64,000 nt of DNA from Schistosoma haematobium (GCF_000699445.3 NC_067195.1:57206465-57270464), one strand, 5' to 3'. Positions 21,165 to 33,388 are shown, numbered from the stretch's first letter. Notes: a model not told the origin generated them from the sequence alone. Numbers and translations: made by a program.

Positions 21165-22145
21165 ATGACTACCTTTTCCGGTGAATTACAGCTTCTACTT
21201 GAGCAACAACAGCAGTGTTTCAAAAATAGCCAGTTAAATGTTTTAGAAAAGTTACGCACACTGTCGGTAAATCTTCCATGTTTCGGAGATGCAACAGAAG
21301 TTGGTAATTTCATTTCTCATCTGCAGACTGAGCTGGAAGACAACTGCAGAACATATGAAGCTGCCTATAAAAGCCTCTGTGAATCCCGGACGACCAGTGA
21401 TGTAAACGAGACAGTTATTCATGATCCGCCCAGTTGTCCAGAAATGTCAAATTCAGAAACATTCCCTGTCGTGGGTTCAAATCCCACTGTTCCTGAAACG
21501 TGTACAGACAGTGATGTACCCAGCTCACAGGAAGAAGATCACTTATTAAATGCTCATAAATTAATTACAGTACCCTCTCACAAGGAAACAGGAAACAAAT
21601 CGTGCAGTATACTGAGTCTAGCTGCTCCAAACGGTCCTCATCAGTCAACAACAGGAGATTCTGATGAATCTTATTATCTAGATCCTCTTGTACCAGAAAA
21701 TGTGTTAAATGCACCAAATGATGATCAGAAGTTTAATACAATTTTGATGGATGTTAATTATCCCAGTGATCAACTATCCACAAATGAGATTTTCAAGGAA
21801 TTCTATGATAATGTTCCAGAAGAATCGAACGTTGATGACCTCATATCAAGCGACGTTGGTCCACACTACTTAATCACTTTTAGTGACTTCTCTGTTCCAT
21901 GTGACAATTATGTGTTAAATAAAGTCAAATTAATTCTAACTTGGGAATATGAGGACCCAACATTATTTCGTGGGGAGGATGAACCCAGAAAATTTCAAAA
22001 TCCGGATATCAACTCCGGATCTTCAAAAAAAAGGGAGGTGTTGTGGATGCGGAGGAATAGACCAATAATTATCATGTTAAGTCCAATGGTGTCCTTGGAC
22101 TTTAAATGCACATTTCCTATTGGTCGATATCTGTTCACTTGTTGA
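21165..22145 (+). CDS. Gag-position ORF, unit 15 (326 aa)
   Basis: Long class; His allele. Confidence 0.55.
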   Translation: MTTFSGELQLLLEQQQQCFKNSQLNVLEKLRTLSVNLPCFGDATEVGNFISHLQTELEDNCRTYEAAYKSLCESRTTSDVNETVIHDPPSCPEMSNSETFPVVGSNPTVPETCTDSDVPSSQEEDHLLNAHKLITVPSHKETGNKSCSILSLAAPNGPHQSTTGDSDESYYLDPLVPENVLNAPNDDQKFNTILMDVNYPSDQLSTNEIFKEFYDNVPEESNVDDLISSDVGPHYLITFSDFSVPCDNYVLNKVKLILTWEYEDPTLFRGEDEPRKFQNPDINSGSSKKREVLWMRRNRPIIIMLSPMVSLDFKCTFPIGRYLFTC

Positions 22146-22422
22146 GTATTGTACAAAATGTTGTTTTCTATTTTTATGGTACGATGTGGTATGCTTGGTT
22201 AGTATATAAATAGAGTATGTTTGAAATATAATGATTCATATCTCCGAGGCTGTGGCTTGTGTTCTGGACTCAACTGACTGGGCTAGACAGGGAGCGAGAC
22301 CAATCGAGACTCTAGGCCGTCCGTTCGTGTTTACGTGTCACTGTAATCGATCGATATAAACGCTGCGTATCAAAACCTGCAGTCTCACCCGTTACAACAA
22401 TTGGCAACCTAAAGTCATAACA
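22039..22422 (+). repeat. LTR 16
   Basis: 384 bp. Confidence 0.85.
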
Positions 22423-22582
22423 ATTGGCGACGGGGTGGAGAAAAATTTTGAACCTTGTAATTGGACGAGATTCAGGCTAGTTGTTTCGACCAATCAGAGT
22501 CCAGATTTATCATCAGCGTCCTTCAGCAACATTTGTCATTATCCCTACAGTTAATTTTCATTGCTGGTGCAGAAAAGAAAAA

Positions 22583-23485
22583 ATGACTACCTTTTCCGGT
22601 GAATTACAGCTTCTACTTGAGCAACAACAGCAGTGTTTCAAAAATAGCCAGTTAAATGTTTTAGAAAAGTTACGCACACTGTCGGTAAATCTTCCATGTT
22701 TCGGAGATGCAACAGAAGTTGGTAATTTCATTTCTCATCTGCAGACTGAGCTGGAAGACAACTGCAGAACATATGAAGCTGCCTATAAAAGCCTCTGTGA
22801 ATCCCGGACGACCAGTGATGTAAACGAGACAGTTATTCATGATCCGCCCAGTTGTCCAGAAATGTCAAATTCAGAAACATTCCCTGTCGTGGGTTCAAAT
22901 CCCACTGTTCCTGAAACGTGTACAGACAGTGATGTACCCAGCTCACAGGAAGAAGATCACTTATTAAATGCTCATAAATTAATTACAGTACCCTCTCACA
23001 AGGAAACAGGAAACAAATCGTGCAGTATACTGAGTCTAGCTGCTCCAAACGGTCCTCATCAGTCAACAACAGGAGATTCTGATGAATCTTATTATCTAGA
23101 TCCTCTTGTACCAGAAAATGTGTTAGATGCACCAAATGATGATCAGAAGTTTAATACAATTTTGATGGATGTTAATTATCCCAGTGATCAACTATCCACA
23201 AATGAGATTTTCAAGGAATTCTATGATAATGTTCCAGAAGAATCGAACGTTGATGACCTCATATCAAGCGACGTTGGTCCACACTACTTAATCACTTTTA
23301 GTGACTTCTCTGTTCCATGTGACAATTATGTGTTAAATAAAGTCAAATTAATTCTAACTTGGGAATATGAGGACCCAACATTATTTCGTGGGGAGGATGA
23401 ACCCAGAAAATTTCAAAATCCGGATATCAACTCCGGATCTTCAAAAAAAGGGAGGTGTTGTGGATGCGGAGGAATAGACCAATAA
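22583..23485 (+). CDS. Gag-position ORF, unit 16 (300 aa)
   Basis: Cys-rich tail as in unit 11; His allele; private Asn-to-Asp change (ENVLD, gttagatgc near 23126). Confidence 0.5.
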   Translation: MTTFSGELQLLLEQQQQCFKNSQLNVLEKLRTLSVNLPCFGDATEVGNFISHLQTELEDNCRTYEAAYKSLCESRTTSDVNETVIHDPPSCPEMSNSETFPVVGSNPTVPETCTDSDVPSSQEEDHLLNAHKLITVPSHKETGNKSCSILSLAAPNGPHQSTTGDSDESYYLDPLVPENVLDAPNDDQKFNTILMDVNYPSDQLSTNEIFKEFYDNVPEESNVDDLISSDVGPHYLITFSDFSVPCDNYVLNKVKLILTWEYEDPTLFRGEDEPRKFQNPDINSGSSKKGRCCGCGGIDQ

Positions 23486-23840
23486 TTATCATGTTAAGTC
23501 CAATGGTGTCCTTGGACTTTAAATGCACATTTCCTATTGGTCGATATCTGTTCACTTGTTGAGTATTGTACAAAATGTTGTTTTCTATTTTTATGGTACG
23601 ATGTGGTATGCTTGGTTAGTATATAAATAGAGTATGTTTGAAATATAATGATTCATATCTCCGAGGCTGTGGCTTGTGTTCTGGACTCAACTGACTGGGC
23701 TAGACAGGGGAGCGAGACCAATCGAGACTCTAGGCCGTCCGTTCGTGTTTACGTGTCACTGTAATCGATCGATATAAACGCTGCGTATCAAAACCTGCAG
23801 TCTCACCCGTTACAACAATTGGCAACCTAAAGTCATAACA
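23456..23840 (+). repeat. LTR 17
   Basis: 385 bp; TGTTGT. Confidence 0.85.
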
Positions 23841-24000
23841 ATTGGCGACGGGGTGGAGAAAAATTTTGAACCTTGTAATTGGACGAGATTCAGGCTAGTT
23901 GTTTCGACCAATCAGAGTCCAGATTTATCATCAGCGTCCTTCAGCAACATTTGTCATTATCCCTACAGTTAATTTTCATTGCTGGTGCAGAAAAGAAAAA

Positions 24001-24981
24001 ATGACTACCTTTTCCGGTGAATTACAGCTTCTACTTGAGCAACAACAGCAGTGTTTCAAAAATAGCCAGTTAAATGTTTTAGAAAAGTTACGCACACTGT
24101 CGGTAAATCTTCCATGTTTCGGAGATGCAACAGAAGTTGGTAATTTCATTTCTCATCTGCAGACTGAGCTGGAAGACAACTGCAGAACATATGAAGCTGC
24201 CTATAAAAGCCTCTGTGAATCCCGGACGACCAGTGATGTAAACGAGACAGTTATTCATGATCCGCCCAGTTGTCCAGAAATGTCAAATTCAGAAACATTC
24301 CCTGTCGTGGGTTCAAATCCCACTGTTCCTGAAACGTGTACAGACAGTGATGTACCCAGCTCACAGGAAGAAGATCTCTTATTAAATGCTCATAAATTAA
24401 TTACAGTACCCTCTCACAAGGAAACAGGAAACAAATCGTGCAGTATACTGAGTCTAGCTGCTCCAAACGGTCCTCATCAGTCAACAACAGGAGATTCTGA
24501 TGAATCTTATTATCTAGATCCTCTTGTACCAGAAAATGTGTTAAATGCACCAAATGATGATCAGAAGTTTAATACAATTTTGATGGATGTTAATTATCCC
24601 AGTGATCAACTATCCACAAATGAGATTTTCAAGGAATTCTATGATAATGTTCCAGAAGAATCGAACGTTGATGACCTCATATCAAGCGACGTTGGTCCAC
24701 ACTACTTAATCACTTTTAGTGACTTCTCTGTTCCATGTGACAATTATGTGTTAAATAAAGTCAAATTAATTCTAACTTGGGAATATGAGGACCCAACATT
24801 ATTTCGTGGGGAGGATGAACCCAGAAAATTTCAAAATCCGGATATCAACTCCGGATCTTCAAAAAAAGGGGAGGTGTTGTGGATGCGGAGGAATAGACCA
24901 ATAATTATCATGTTAAGTCCAATGGTGTCCTTGGACTTTAAATGCACATTTCCTATTGGTCGATATCTGTTCACTTGTTGA
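24001..24981 (+). CDS. Gag-position ORF, unit 17 (326 aa)
   Basis: Long class; Leu allele, which is fixed from here to the right end. Confidence 0.55.
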   Translation: MTTFSGELQLLLEQQQQCFKNSQLNVLEKLRTLSVNLPCFGDATEVGNFISHLQTELEDNCRTYEAAYKSLCESRTTSDVNETVIHDPPSCPEMSNSETFPVVGSNPTVPETCTDSDVPSSQEEDLLLNAHKLITVPSHKETGNKSCSILSLAAPNGPHQSTTGDSDESYYLDPLVPENVLNAPNDDQKFNTILMDVNYPSDQLSTNEIFKEFYDNVPEESNVDDLISSDVGPHYLITFSDFSVPCDNYVLNKVKLILTWEYEDPTLFRGEDEPRKFQNPDINSGSSKKGEVLWMRRNRPIIIMLSPMVSLDFKCTFPIGRYLFTC

Positions 24982-25258
24982 GTATTGTACAAAATGTTGT
25001 TTTCTATTTTTATGGTACGATGTGGTATGCTTGGTTAGTATATAAATAGAGTATGTTTGAAATATAATGATTCATATCTCCGAGGCTGTGGCTTGTGTTC
25101 TGGACTCAACTGACTGGGCTAGACAGGGAGCGAGACCAATCGAGACTCTAGGCCGTCCGTTCGTGTTTACGTGTCACTGTAATCGATCGATATAAACGCT
25201 GCGTATCAAAACCTGCAGTCTCACCCGTTACAACAATTGGCAACCTAAAGTCATAACA
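24875..25258 (+). repeat. LTR 18
   Basis: 384 bp. Confidence 0.85.
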
Positions 25259-25418
25259 ATTGGCGACGGGGTGGAGAAAAATTTTGAACCTTGTAATTGG
25301 ACGAGATTCAGGCTAGTTGTTTCGACCAATCAGAGTCCAGATTTATCATCAGCGTCCTTCAGCAACATTTGTCATTATCCCTACAGTTAATTTTCATTGC
25401 TGGTGCAGAAAAGAAAAA

Positions 25419-26399
25419 ATGACTACCTTTTCCGGTGAATTACAGCTTCTACTTGAGCAACAACAGCAGTGTTTCAAAAATAGCCAGTTAAATGTTTTAG
25501 AAAAGTTACGCACACTGTCGGTAAATCTTCCATGTTTCGGAGATGCAACAGAAGTTGGTAATTTCATTTCTCATCTGCAGACTGAGCTGGAAGACAACTG
25601 CAGAACATATGAAGCTGCCTATAAAAGCCTCTGTGAATCCCGGACGACCAGTGATGTAAACGAGACAGTTATTCATGATCCGCCCAGTTGTCCAGAAATG
25701 TCAAATTCAGAAACATTCCCTGTCGTGGGTTCAAATCCCACTGTTCCTGAAACGTGTACAGACAGTGATGTACCCAGCTCACAGGAAGAAGATCTCTTAT
25801 TAAATGCTCATAAATTAATTACAGTACCCTCTCACAAGGAAACAGGAAACAAATCGTGCAGTATACTGAGTCTAGCTGCTCCAAACGGTCCTCATCAGTC
25901 AACAACAGGAGATTCTGATGAATCTTATTATCTAGATCCTCTTGTACCAGAAAATGTGTTAAATGCACCAAATGATGATCAGAAGTTTAATACAATTTTG
26001 ATGGATGTTAATTATCCCAGTGATCAACTATCCACAAATGAGATTTTCAAGGAATTCTATGATAATGTTCCAGAAGAATCGAACGTTGATGACCTCATAT
26101 CAAGCGACGTTGGTCCACACTACTTAATCACTTTTAGTGACTTCTCTGTTCCATGTGACAATTATGTGTTAAATAAAGTCAAATTAATTCTAACTTGGGA
26201 ATATGAGGACCCAACATTATTTCGTGGGGAGGATGAACCCAGAAAATTTCAAAATCCGGATATCAACTCCGGATCTTCAAAAAAAGGGGAGGTGTTGTGG
26301 ATGCGGAGGAATAGACCAATAATTATCATGTTAAGTCCAATGGTGTCCTTGGACTTTAAATGCACATTTCCTATTGGTCGATATCTGTTCACTTGTTGA
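25419..26399 (+). CDS. Gag-position ORF, unit 18 (326 aa)
   Basis: Long class; Leu allele. Confidence 0.55.
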   Translation: MTTFSGELQLLLEQQQQCFKNSQLNVLEKLRTLSVNLPCFGDATEVGNFISHLQTELEDNCRTYEAAYKSLCESRTTSDVNETVIHDPPSCPEMSNSETFPVVGSNPTVPETCTDSDVPSSQEEDLLLNAHKLITVPSHKETGNKSCSILSLAAPNGPHQSTTGDSDESYYLDPLVPENVLNAPNDDQKFNTILMDVNYPSDQLSTNEIFKEFYDNVPEESNVDDLISSDVGPHYLITFSDFSVPCDNYVLNKVKLILTWEYEDPTLFRGEDEPRKFQNPDINSGSSKKGEVLWMRRNRPIIIMLSPMVSLDFKCTFPIGRYLFTC

Positions 26400-26676
26400 G
26401 TATTGTACAAAATGTTGTTTTCTATTTTTATGGTACGATGTGGTATGCTTGGTTAGTATATAAATAGAGTATGTTTGAAATATAATGATTCATATCTCCG
26501 AGGCTGTGGCTTGTGTTCTGGACTCAACTGACTGGGCTAGACAGGGAGCGAGACCAATCGAGACTCTAGGCCGTCCGTTCGTGTTTACGTGTCACTGTAA
26601 TCGATCGATATAAACGCTGCGTATCAAAACCTGCAGTCTCACCCGTTACAACAATTGGCAACCTAAAGTCATAACA
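26293..26676 (+). repeat. LTR 19
   Basis: 384 bp. Confidence 0.85.
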
Positions 26677-26836
26677 ATTGGCGACGGGGTGGAGAAAAAT
26701 TTTGAACCTTGTAATTGGACGAGATTCAGGCTAGTTGTTTCGACCAATCAGAGTCCAGATTTATCATCAGCGTCCTTCAGCAACATTTGTCATTATCCCT
26801 ACAGTTAATTTTCATTGCTGGTGCAGAAAAGAAAAA

Positions 26837-27733
26837 ATGACTACCTTTTCCGGTGAATTACAGCTTCTACTTGAGCAACAACAGCAGTGTTTCAAAAATA
26901 GCCAGTTAAATGTTTTAGAAAAGTTACGCACACTGTCGGTAAATCTTCCATGTTTCGGAGATGCAACAGAAGTTGGTAATTTCATTTCTCATCTGCAGAC
27001 TGAGCTGGAAGACAACTGCAGAACATATGAAGCTGCCTATAAAAGCCTCTGTGAATCCCGGACGACCAGTGATGTAAACGAGACAGTTATTCATGATCCG
27101 CCCAGTTGTCCAGAAATGTCAAATTCAGAAACATTCCCTGTCGTGGGTTCAAATCCCACTGTTCCTGAAACGTGTACAGACAGTGATGTACCCAGCTCAC
27201 AGGAAGAAGATCTCTTATTAAATGCTCATAAATTAATTACAGTACCCTCTCACAAGGAAACAGGAAACAAATCGTGCAGTATACTGAGTCTAGCTGCTCC
27301 AAACGGTCCTCATCAGTCAACAACAGGAGATTCTGATGAATCTTATTATCTAGATCCTCTTGTACCAGAAAATGTGTTAAATGCACCAAATGATGATCAG
27401 AAGTTTAATACAATTTTGATGGATGTTAATTATCCCAGTGATCAACTATCCACAAATGAGATTTTCAAGGAATTCTATGATAATGTTCCAGAAGAATCGA
27501 ACGTTGATGACCTCATATCAAGCGACGTTGGTCCACACTACTTAATCACTTTTAGTGACTTCTCTGTTCCATGTGACAATTATGTGTTAAATAAAGTCAA
27601 ATTAATTCTAACTTGGGAATATGAGGACCCAACATTATTTCGTGGGGAGGATGAACCCAGAAAATTTCAAAATCCGGATATCAACTCCGGATCTTCAAAA
27701 AAAAGGGGAGGTGTTGTGGATGCGGAGGAATAG
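26837..27733 (+). CDS. Gag-position ORF, unit 19 (298 aa)
   Basis: Stops early in LTR 20 (ends VVDAEE); Leu allele. Confidence 0.55.
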   Translation: MTTFSGELQLLLEQQQQCFKNSQLNVLEKLRTLSVNLPCFGDATEVGNFISHLQTELEDNCRTYEAAYKSLCESRTTSDVNETVIHDPPSCPEMSNSETFPVVGSNPTVPETCTDSDVPSSQEEDLLLNAHKLITVPSHKETGNKSCSILSLAAPNGPHQSTTGDSDESYYLDPLVPENVLNAPNDDQKFNTILMDVNYPSDQLSTNEIFKEFYDNVPEESNVDDLISSDVGPHYLITFSDFSVPCDNYVLNKVKLILTWEYEDPTLFRGEDEPRKFQNPDINSGSSKKRGGVVDAEE

Positions 27734-28095
27734 ACCAATAATTATCATGTTAAGTCCAATGGTGTCCTTGGACTTTAAATGCACATTTCCTATTGGTCGA
27801 TATCTGTTCACTTGTTGAGTATTGTACAAAATGTTGTTTTCTATTTTTATGGTACGATGTGGTATGCTTGGTTAGTATATAAATAGAGTATGTTTGAAAT
27901 ATAATGATTCATATCTCCGAGGCTGTGGCTTGTGTTCTGGACTCAACTGACTGGGCTAGACAGGGAGCGAGACCAATCGAGACTCTAGGCCGTCCGTTCG
28001 TGTTTACGTGTCACTGTAATCGATCGATATAAACGCTGCGTATCAAAACCTGCAGTCTCACCCGTTACAACAATTGGCAACCTAAAGTCATAACA
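27712..28095 (+). repeat. LTR 20
   Basis: 384 bp. Confidence 0.85.
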
Positions 28096-28255
28096 ATTGG
28101 CGACGGGGTGGAGAAAAATTTTGAACCTTGTAATTGGACGAGATTCAGGCTAGTTGTTTCGACCAATCAGAGTCCAGATTTATCATCAGCGTCCTTCAGC
28201 AACATTTGTCATTATCCCTACAGTTAATTTTCATTGCTGGTGCAGAAAAGAAAAA

Positions 28256-29236
28256 ATGACTACCTTTTCCGGTGAATTACAGCTTCTACTTGAGCAACAA
28301 CAGCAGTGTTTCAAAAATAGCCAGTTAAATGTTTTAGAAAAGTTACGCACACTGTCGGTAAATCTTCCATGTTTCGGAGATGCAACAGAAGTTGGTAATT
28401 TCATTTCTCATCTGCAGACTGAGCTGGAAGACAACTGCAGAACATATGAAGCTGCCTATAAAAGCCTCTGTGAATCCCGGACGACCAGTGATGTAAACGA
28501 GACAGTTATTCATGATCCGCCCAGTTGTCCAGAAATGTCAAATTCAGAAACATTCCCTGTCGTGGGTTCAAATCCCACTGTTCCTGAAACGTGTACAGAC
28601 AGTGATGTACCCAGCTCACAGGAAGAAGATCTCTTATTAAATGCTCATAAATTAATTACAGTACCCTCTCACAAGGAAACAGGAAACAAATCGTGCAGTA
28701 TACTGAGTCTAGCTGCTCCAAACGGTCCTCATCAGTCAACAACAGGAGATTCTGATGAATCTTATTATCTAGATCCTCTTGTACCAGAAAATGTGTTAAA
28801 TGCACCAAATGATGATCAGAAGTTTAATACAATTTTGATGGATGTTAATTATCCCAGTGATCAACTATCCACAAATGAGATTTTCAAGGAATTCTATGAT
28901 AATGTTCCAGAAGAATCGAACGTTGATGACCTCATATCAAGCGACGTTGGTCCACACTACTTAATCACTTTTAGTGACTTCTCTGTTCCATGTGACAATT
29001 ATGTGTTAAATAAAGTCAAATTAATTCTAACTTGGGAATATGAGGACCCAACATTATTTCGTGGGGAGGATGAACCCAGAAAATTTCAAAATCCGGATAT
29101 CAACTCCGGATCTTCAAAAAAAGGGGAGGTGTTGTGGATGCGGAGGAATAGACCAATAATTATCATGTTAAGTCCAATGGTGTCCTTGGACTTTAAATGC
29201 ACATTTCCTATTGGTCGATATCTGTTCACTTGTTGA
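28256..29236 (+). CDS. Gag-position ORF, unit 20 (326 aa)
   Basis: Long class; Leu allele. Confidence 0.55.
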   Translation: MTTFSGELQLLLEQQQQCFKNSQLNVLEKLRTLSVNLPCFGDATEVGNFISHLQTELEDNCRTYEAAYKSLCESRTTSDVNETVIHDPPSCPEMSNSETFPVVGSNPTVPETCTDSDVPSSQEEDLLLNAHKLITVPSHKETGNKSCSILSLAAPNGPHQSTTGDSDESYYLDPLVPENVLNAPNDDQKFNTILMDVNYPSDQLSTNEIFKEFYDNVPEESNVDDLISSDVGPHYLITFSDFSVPCDNYVLNKVKLILTWEYEDPTLFRGEDEPRKFQNPDINSGSSKKGEVLWMRRNRPIIIMLSPMVSLDFKCTFPIGRYLFTC

Positions 29237-29513
29237 GTATTGTACAAAATGTTGTTTTCTATTTTTATGGTACGATGTGGTATGCTTGGTTAGTATATAA
29301 ATAGAGTATGTTTGAAATATAATGATTCATATCTCCGAGGCTGTGGCTTGTGTTCTGGACTCAACTGACTGGGCTAGACAGGGAGCGAGACCAATCGAGA
29401 CTCTAGGCCGTCCGTTCGTGTTTACGTGTCACTGTAATCGATCGATATAAACGCTGCGTATCAAAACCTGCAGTCTCACCCGTTACAACAATTGGCAACC
29501 TAAAGTCATAACA
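29130..29513 (+). repeat. LTR 21
   Basis: 384 bp. Confidence 0.85.
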
Positions 29514-29673
29514 ATTGGCGACGGGGTGGAGAAAAATTTTGAACCTTGTAATTGGACGAGATTCAGGCTAGTTGTTTCGACCAATCAGAGTCCAGATTTA
29601 TCATCAGCGTCCTTCAGCAACATTTGTCATTATCCCTACAGTTAATTTTCATTGCTGGTGCAGAAAAGAAAAA

Positions 29674-30654
29674 ATGACTACCTTTTCCGGTGAATTACAG
29701 CTTCTACTTGAGCAACAACAGCAGTGTTTCAAAAATAGCCAGTTAAATGTTTTAGAAAAGTTACGCACACTGTCGGTAAATCTTCCATGTTTCGGAGATG
29801 CAACAGAAGTTGGTAATTTCATTTCTCATCTGCAGACTGAGCTGGAAGACAACTGCAGAACATATGAAGCTGCCTATAAAAGCCTCTGTGAATCCCGGAC
29901 GACCAGTGATGTAAACGAGACAGTTATTCATGATCCGCCCAGTTGTCCAGAAATGTCAAATTCAGAAACATTCCCTGTCGTGGGTTCAAATCCCACTGTT
30001 CCTGAAACGTGTACAGACAGTGATGTACCCAGCTCACAGGAAGAAGATCTCTTATTAAATGCTCATAAATTAATTACAGTACCCTCTCACAAGGAAACAG
30101 GAAACAAATCGTGCAGTATACTGAGTCTAGCTGCTCCAAACGGTCCTCATCAGTCAACAACAGGAGATTCTGATGAATCTTATTATCTAGATCCTCTTGT
30201 ACCAGAAAATGTGTTAAATGCACCAAATGATGATCAGAAGTTTAATACAATTTTGATGGATGTTAATTATCCCAGTGATCAACTATCCACAAATGAGATT
30301 TTCAAGGAATTCTATGATAATGTTCCAGAAGAATCGAACGTTGATGACCTCATATCAAGCGACGTTGGTCCACACTACTTAATCACTTTTAGTGACTTCT
30401 CTGTTCCATGTGACAATTATGTGTTAAATAAAGTCAAATTAATTCTAACTTGGGAATATGAGGACCCAACATTATTTCGTGGGGAGGATGAACCCAGAAA
30501 ATTTCAAAATCCGGATATCAACTCCGGATCTTCAAAAAAAGGGGAGGTGTTGTGGATGCGGAGGAATAGACCAATAATTATCATGTTAAGTCCAATGGTG
30601 TCCTTGGACTTTAAATGCACATTTCCTATTGGTCGATATCTGTTCACTTGTTGA
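29674..30654 (+). CDS. Gag-position ORF, unit 21 (326 aa)
   Basis: Long class; Leu allele. Confidence 0.55.
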   Translation: MTTFSGELQLLLEQQQQCFKNSQLNVLEKLRTLSVNLPCFGDATEVGNFISHLQTELEDNCRTYEAAYKSLCESRTTSDVNETVIHDPPSCPEMSNSETFPVVGSNPTVPETCTDSDVPSSQEEDLLLNAHKLITVPSHKETGNKSCSILSLAAPNGPHQSTTGDSDESYYLDPLVPENVLNAPNDDQKFNTILMDVNYPSDQLSTNEIFKEFYDNVPEESNVDDLISSDVGPHYLITFSDFSVPCDNYVLNKVKLILTWEYEDPTLFRGEDEPRKFQNPDINSGSSKKGEVLWMRRNRPIIIMLSPMVSLDFKCTFPIGRYLFTC

Positions 30655-30932
30655 GTATTGTACAAAATGTTGTTTTCTATTTTTATGGTACGATGTGGTA
30701 TGCTTGGTTAGTATATAAATAGAGTATGTTTGAAATATAATGATTCATATCTCCGAGGCTGTGGCTTGTGTTCTGGACTCAACTGACTGGGCTAGACAGG
30801 GGAGCGAGACCAATCGAGACTCTAGGCCGTCCGTTCGTGTTTACGTGTCACTGTAATCGATCGATATAAACGCTGCGTATCAAAACCTGCAGTCTCACCC
30901 GTTACAACAATTGGCAACCTAAAGTCATAACA
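30548..30932 (+). repeat. LTR 22
   Basis: 385 bp. Confidence 0.85.
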
Positions 30933-31092
30933 ATTGGCGACGGGGTGGAGAAAAATTTTGAACCTTGTAATTGGACGAGATTCAGGCTAGTTGTTTCGAC
31001 CAATCAGAGTCCAGATTTATCATCAGCGTCCTTCAGCAACATTTGTCATTATCCCTACAGTTAATTTTCATTGCTGGTGCAGAAAAGAAAAA

Positions 31093-32073
31093 ATGACTAC
31101 CTTTTCCGGTGAATTACAGCTTCTACTTGAGCAACAACAGCAGTGTTTCAAAAATAGCCAGTTAAATGTTTTAGAAAAGTTACGCACACTGTCGGTAAAT
31201 CTTCCATGTTTCGGAGATGCAACAGAAGTTGGTAATTTCATTTCTCATCTGCAGACTGAGCTGGAAGACAACTGCAGAACATATGAAGCTGCCTATAAAA
31301 GCCTCTGTGAATCCCGGACGACCAGTGATGTAAACGAGACAGTTATTCATGATCCGCCCAGTTGTCCAGAAATGTCAAATTCAGAAACATTCCCTGTCGT
31401 GGGTTCAAATCCCACTGTTCCTGAAACGTGTACAGACAGTGATGTACCCAGCTCACAGGAAGAAGATCTCTTATTAAATGCTCATAAATTAATTACAGTA
31501 CCCTCTCACAAGGAAACAGGAAACAAATCGTGCAGTATACTGAGTCTAGCTGCTCCAAACGGTCCTCATCAGTCAACAACAGGAGATTCTGATGAATCTT
31601 ATTATCTAGATCCTCTTGTACCAGAAAATGTGTTAAATGCACCAAATGATGATCAGAAGTTTAATACAATTTTGATGGATGTTAATTATCCCAGTGATCA
31701 ACTATCCACAAATGAGATTTTCAAGGAATTCTATGATAATGTTCCAGAAGAATCGAACGTTGATGACCTCATATCAAGCGACGTTGGTCCACACTACTTA
31801 ATCACTTTTAGTGACTTCTCTGTTCCATGTGACAATTATGTGTTAAATAAAGTCAAATTAATTCTAACTTGGGAATATGAGGACCCAACATTATTTCGTG
31901 GGGAGGATGAACCCAGAAAATTTCAAAATCCGGATATCAACTCCGGATCTTCAAAAAAAGGGGAGGTGTTGTGGATGCGGAGGAATAGACCAATAATTAT
32001 CATGTTAAGTCCAATGGTGTCCTTGGACTTTAAATGCACATTTCCTATTGGTCGATATCTGTTCACTTGTTGA
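31093..32073 (+). CDS. Gag-position ORF, unit 22 (326 aa)
   Basis: Long class; Leu allele. Confidence 0.55.
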   Translation: MTTFSGELQLLLEQQQQCFKNSQLNVLEKLRTLSVNLPCFGDATEVGNFISHLQTELEDNCRTYEAAYKSLCESRTTSDVNETVIHDPPSCPEMSNSETFPVVGSNPTVPETCTDSDVPSSQEEDLLLNAHKLITVPSHKETGNKSCSILSLAAPNGPHQSTTGDSDESYYLDPLVPENVLNAPNDDQKFNTILMDVNYPSDQLSTNEIFKEFYDNVPEESNVDDLISSDVGPHYLITFSDFSVPCDNYVLNKVKLILTWEYEDPTLFRGEDEPRKFQNPDINSGSSKKGEVLWMRRNRPIIIMLSPMVSLDFKCTFPIGRYLFTC

Positions 32074-32351
32074 GTATTGTACAAAATGTTGTTTTCTATT
32101 TTTATGGTACGATGTGGTATGCTTGGTTAGTATATAAATAGAGTATGTTTGAAATATAATGATTCATATCTCCGAGGCTGTGGCTTGTGTTCTGGACTCA
32201 ACTGACTGGGCTAGACAGGGGAGCGAGACCAATCGAGACTCTAGGCCGTCCGTTCGTGTTTACGTGTCACTGTAATCGATCGATATAAACGCTGCGTATC
32301 AAAACCTGCAGTCTCACCCGTTACAACAATTGGCAACCTAAAGTCATAACA
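31967..32351 (+). repeat. LTR 23
   Basis: 385 bp. Confidence 0.85.
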
Positions 32352-32511
32352 ATTGGCGACGGGGTGGAGAAAAATTTTGAACCTTGTAATTGGACGAGAT
32401 TCAGGCTAGTTGTTTCGACCAATCAGAGTCCAGATTTATCATCAGCGTCCTTCAGCAACATTTGTCATTATCCCTACAGTTAATTTTCATTGCTGGTGCA
32501 GAAAAGAAAAA

Positions 32512-33330
32512 ATGACTACCTTTTCCGGTGAATTACAGCTTCTACTTGAGCAACAACAGCAGTGTTTCAAAAATAGCCAGTTAAATGTTTTAGAAAAGTT
32601 ACGCACACTGTCGGTAAATCTTCCATGTTTCGGAGATGCAACAGAAGTTGGTAATTTCATTTCTCATCTGCAGACTGAGCTGGAAGACAACTGCAGAACA
32701 TATGAAGCTGCCTATAAAAGCCTCTGTGAATCCCGGACGACCAGTGATGTAAACGAGACAGTTATTCATGATCCGCCCAGTTGTCCAGAAATGTCAAATT
32801 CAGAAACATTCCCTGTCGTGGGTTCAAATCCCACTGTTCCTGAAACGTGTACAGACAGTGATGTACCCAGCTCACAGGAAGAAGATCTCTTATTAAATGC
32901 TCATAAATTAATTACAGTACCCTCTCACAAGGAAACAGGAAACAAATCGTGCAGTATACTGAGTCTAGCTGCTCCAAACGGTCCTCATCAGTCAACAACA
33001 GGAGATTCTGATGAATCTTATTATCTAGATCCTCTTGTACCAGAAAATGTGTTAAATGCACCAAATGATGATCAGAAGTTTAATACAATTTTGATGGATG
33101 TTAATTATCCCAGTGATCAACTATCCACAAATGAGATTTTCAAGGAATTCTATGATAATGTTCCAGAAGAATCGAACGTTGATGACCTCATATCAAGCGA
33201 CGTTGGTCCACACTACTTAATCACTTTTAGTGACTTCTCTGTTCCATGTGACAATTATGTGTTAAATAAAGTCAAATTAATTCTAACTTGGGAATATGAG
33301 GACCCAACATTATTTCGTGGGGGAGGATGA
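32512..33330 (+). CDS. Gag-position ORF, unit 23 (272 aa)
   Basis: Five-G class; followed by a long (A9) PPT. Confidence 0.5.
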   Translation: MTTFSGELQLLLEQQQQCFKNSQLNVLEKLRTLSVNLPCFGDATEVGNFISHLQTELEDNCRTYEAAYKSLCESRTTSDVNETVIHDPPSCPEMSNSETFPVVGSNPTVPETCTDSDVPSSQEEDLLLNAHKLITVPSHKETGNKSCSILSLAAPNGPHQSTTGDSDESYYLDPLVPENVLNAPNDDQKFNTILMDVNYPSDQLSTNEIFKEFYDNVPEESNVDDLISSDVGPHYLITFSDFSVPCDNYVLNKVKLILTWEYEDPTLFRGGG

Positions 33331-33388
33331 ACCCAGAAAATTTCAAAATCCGGATATCAACTCCGGATCTTCAAAAAAAAAGGGGAGG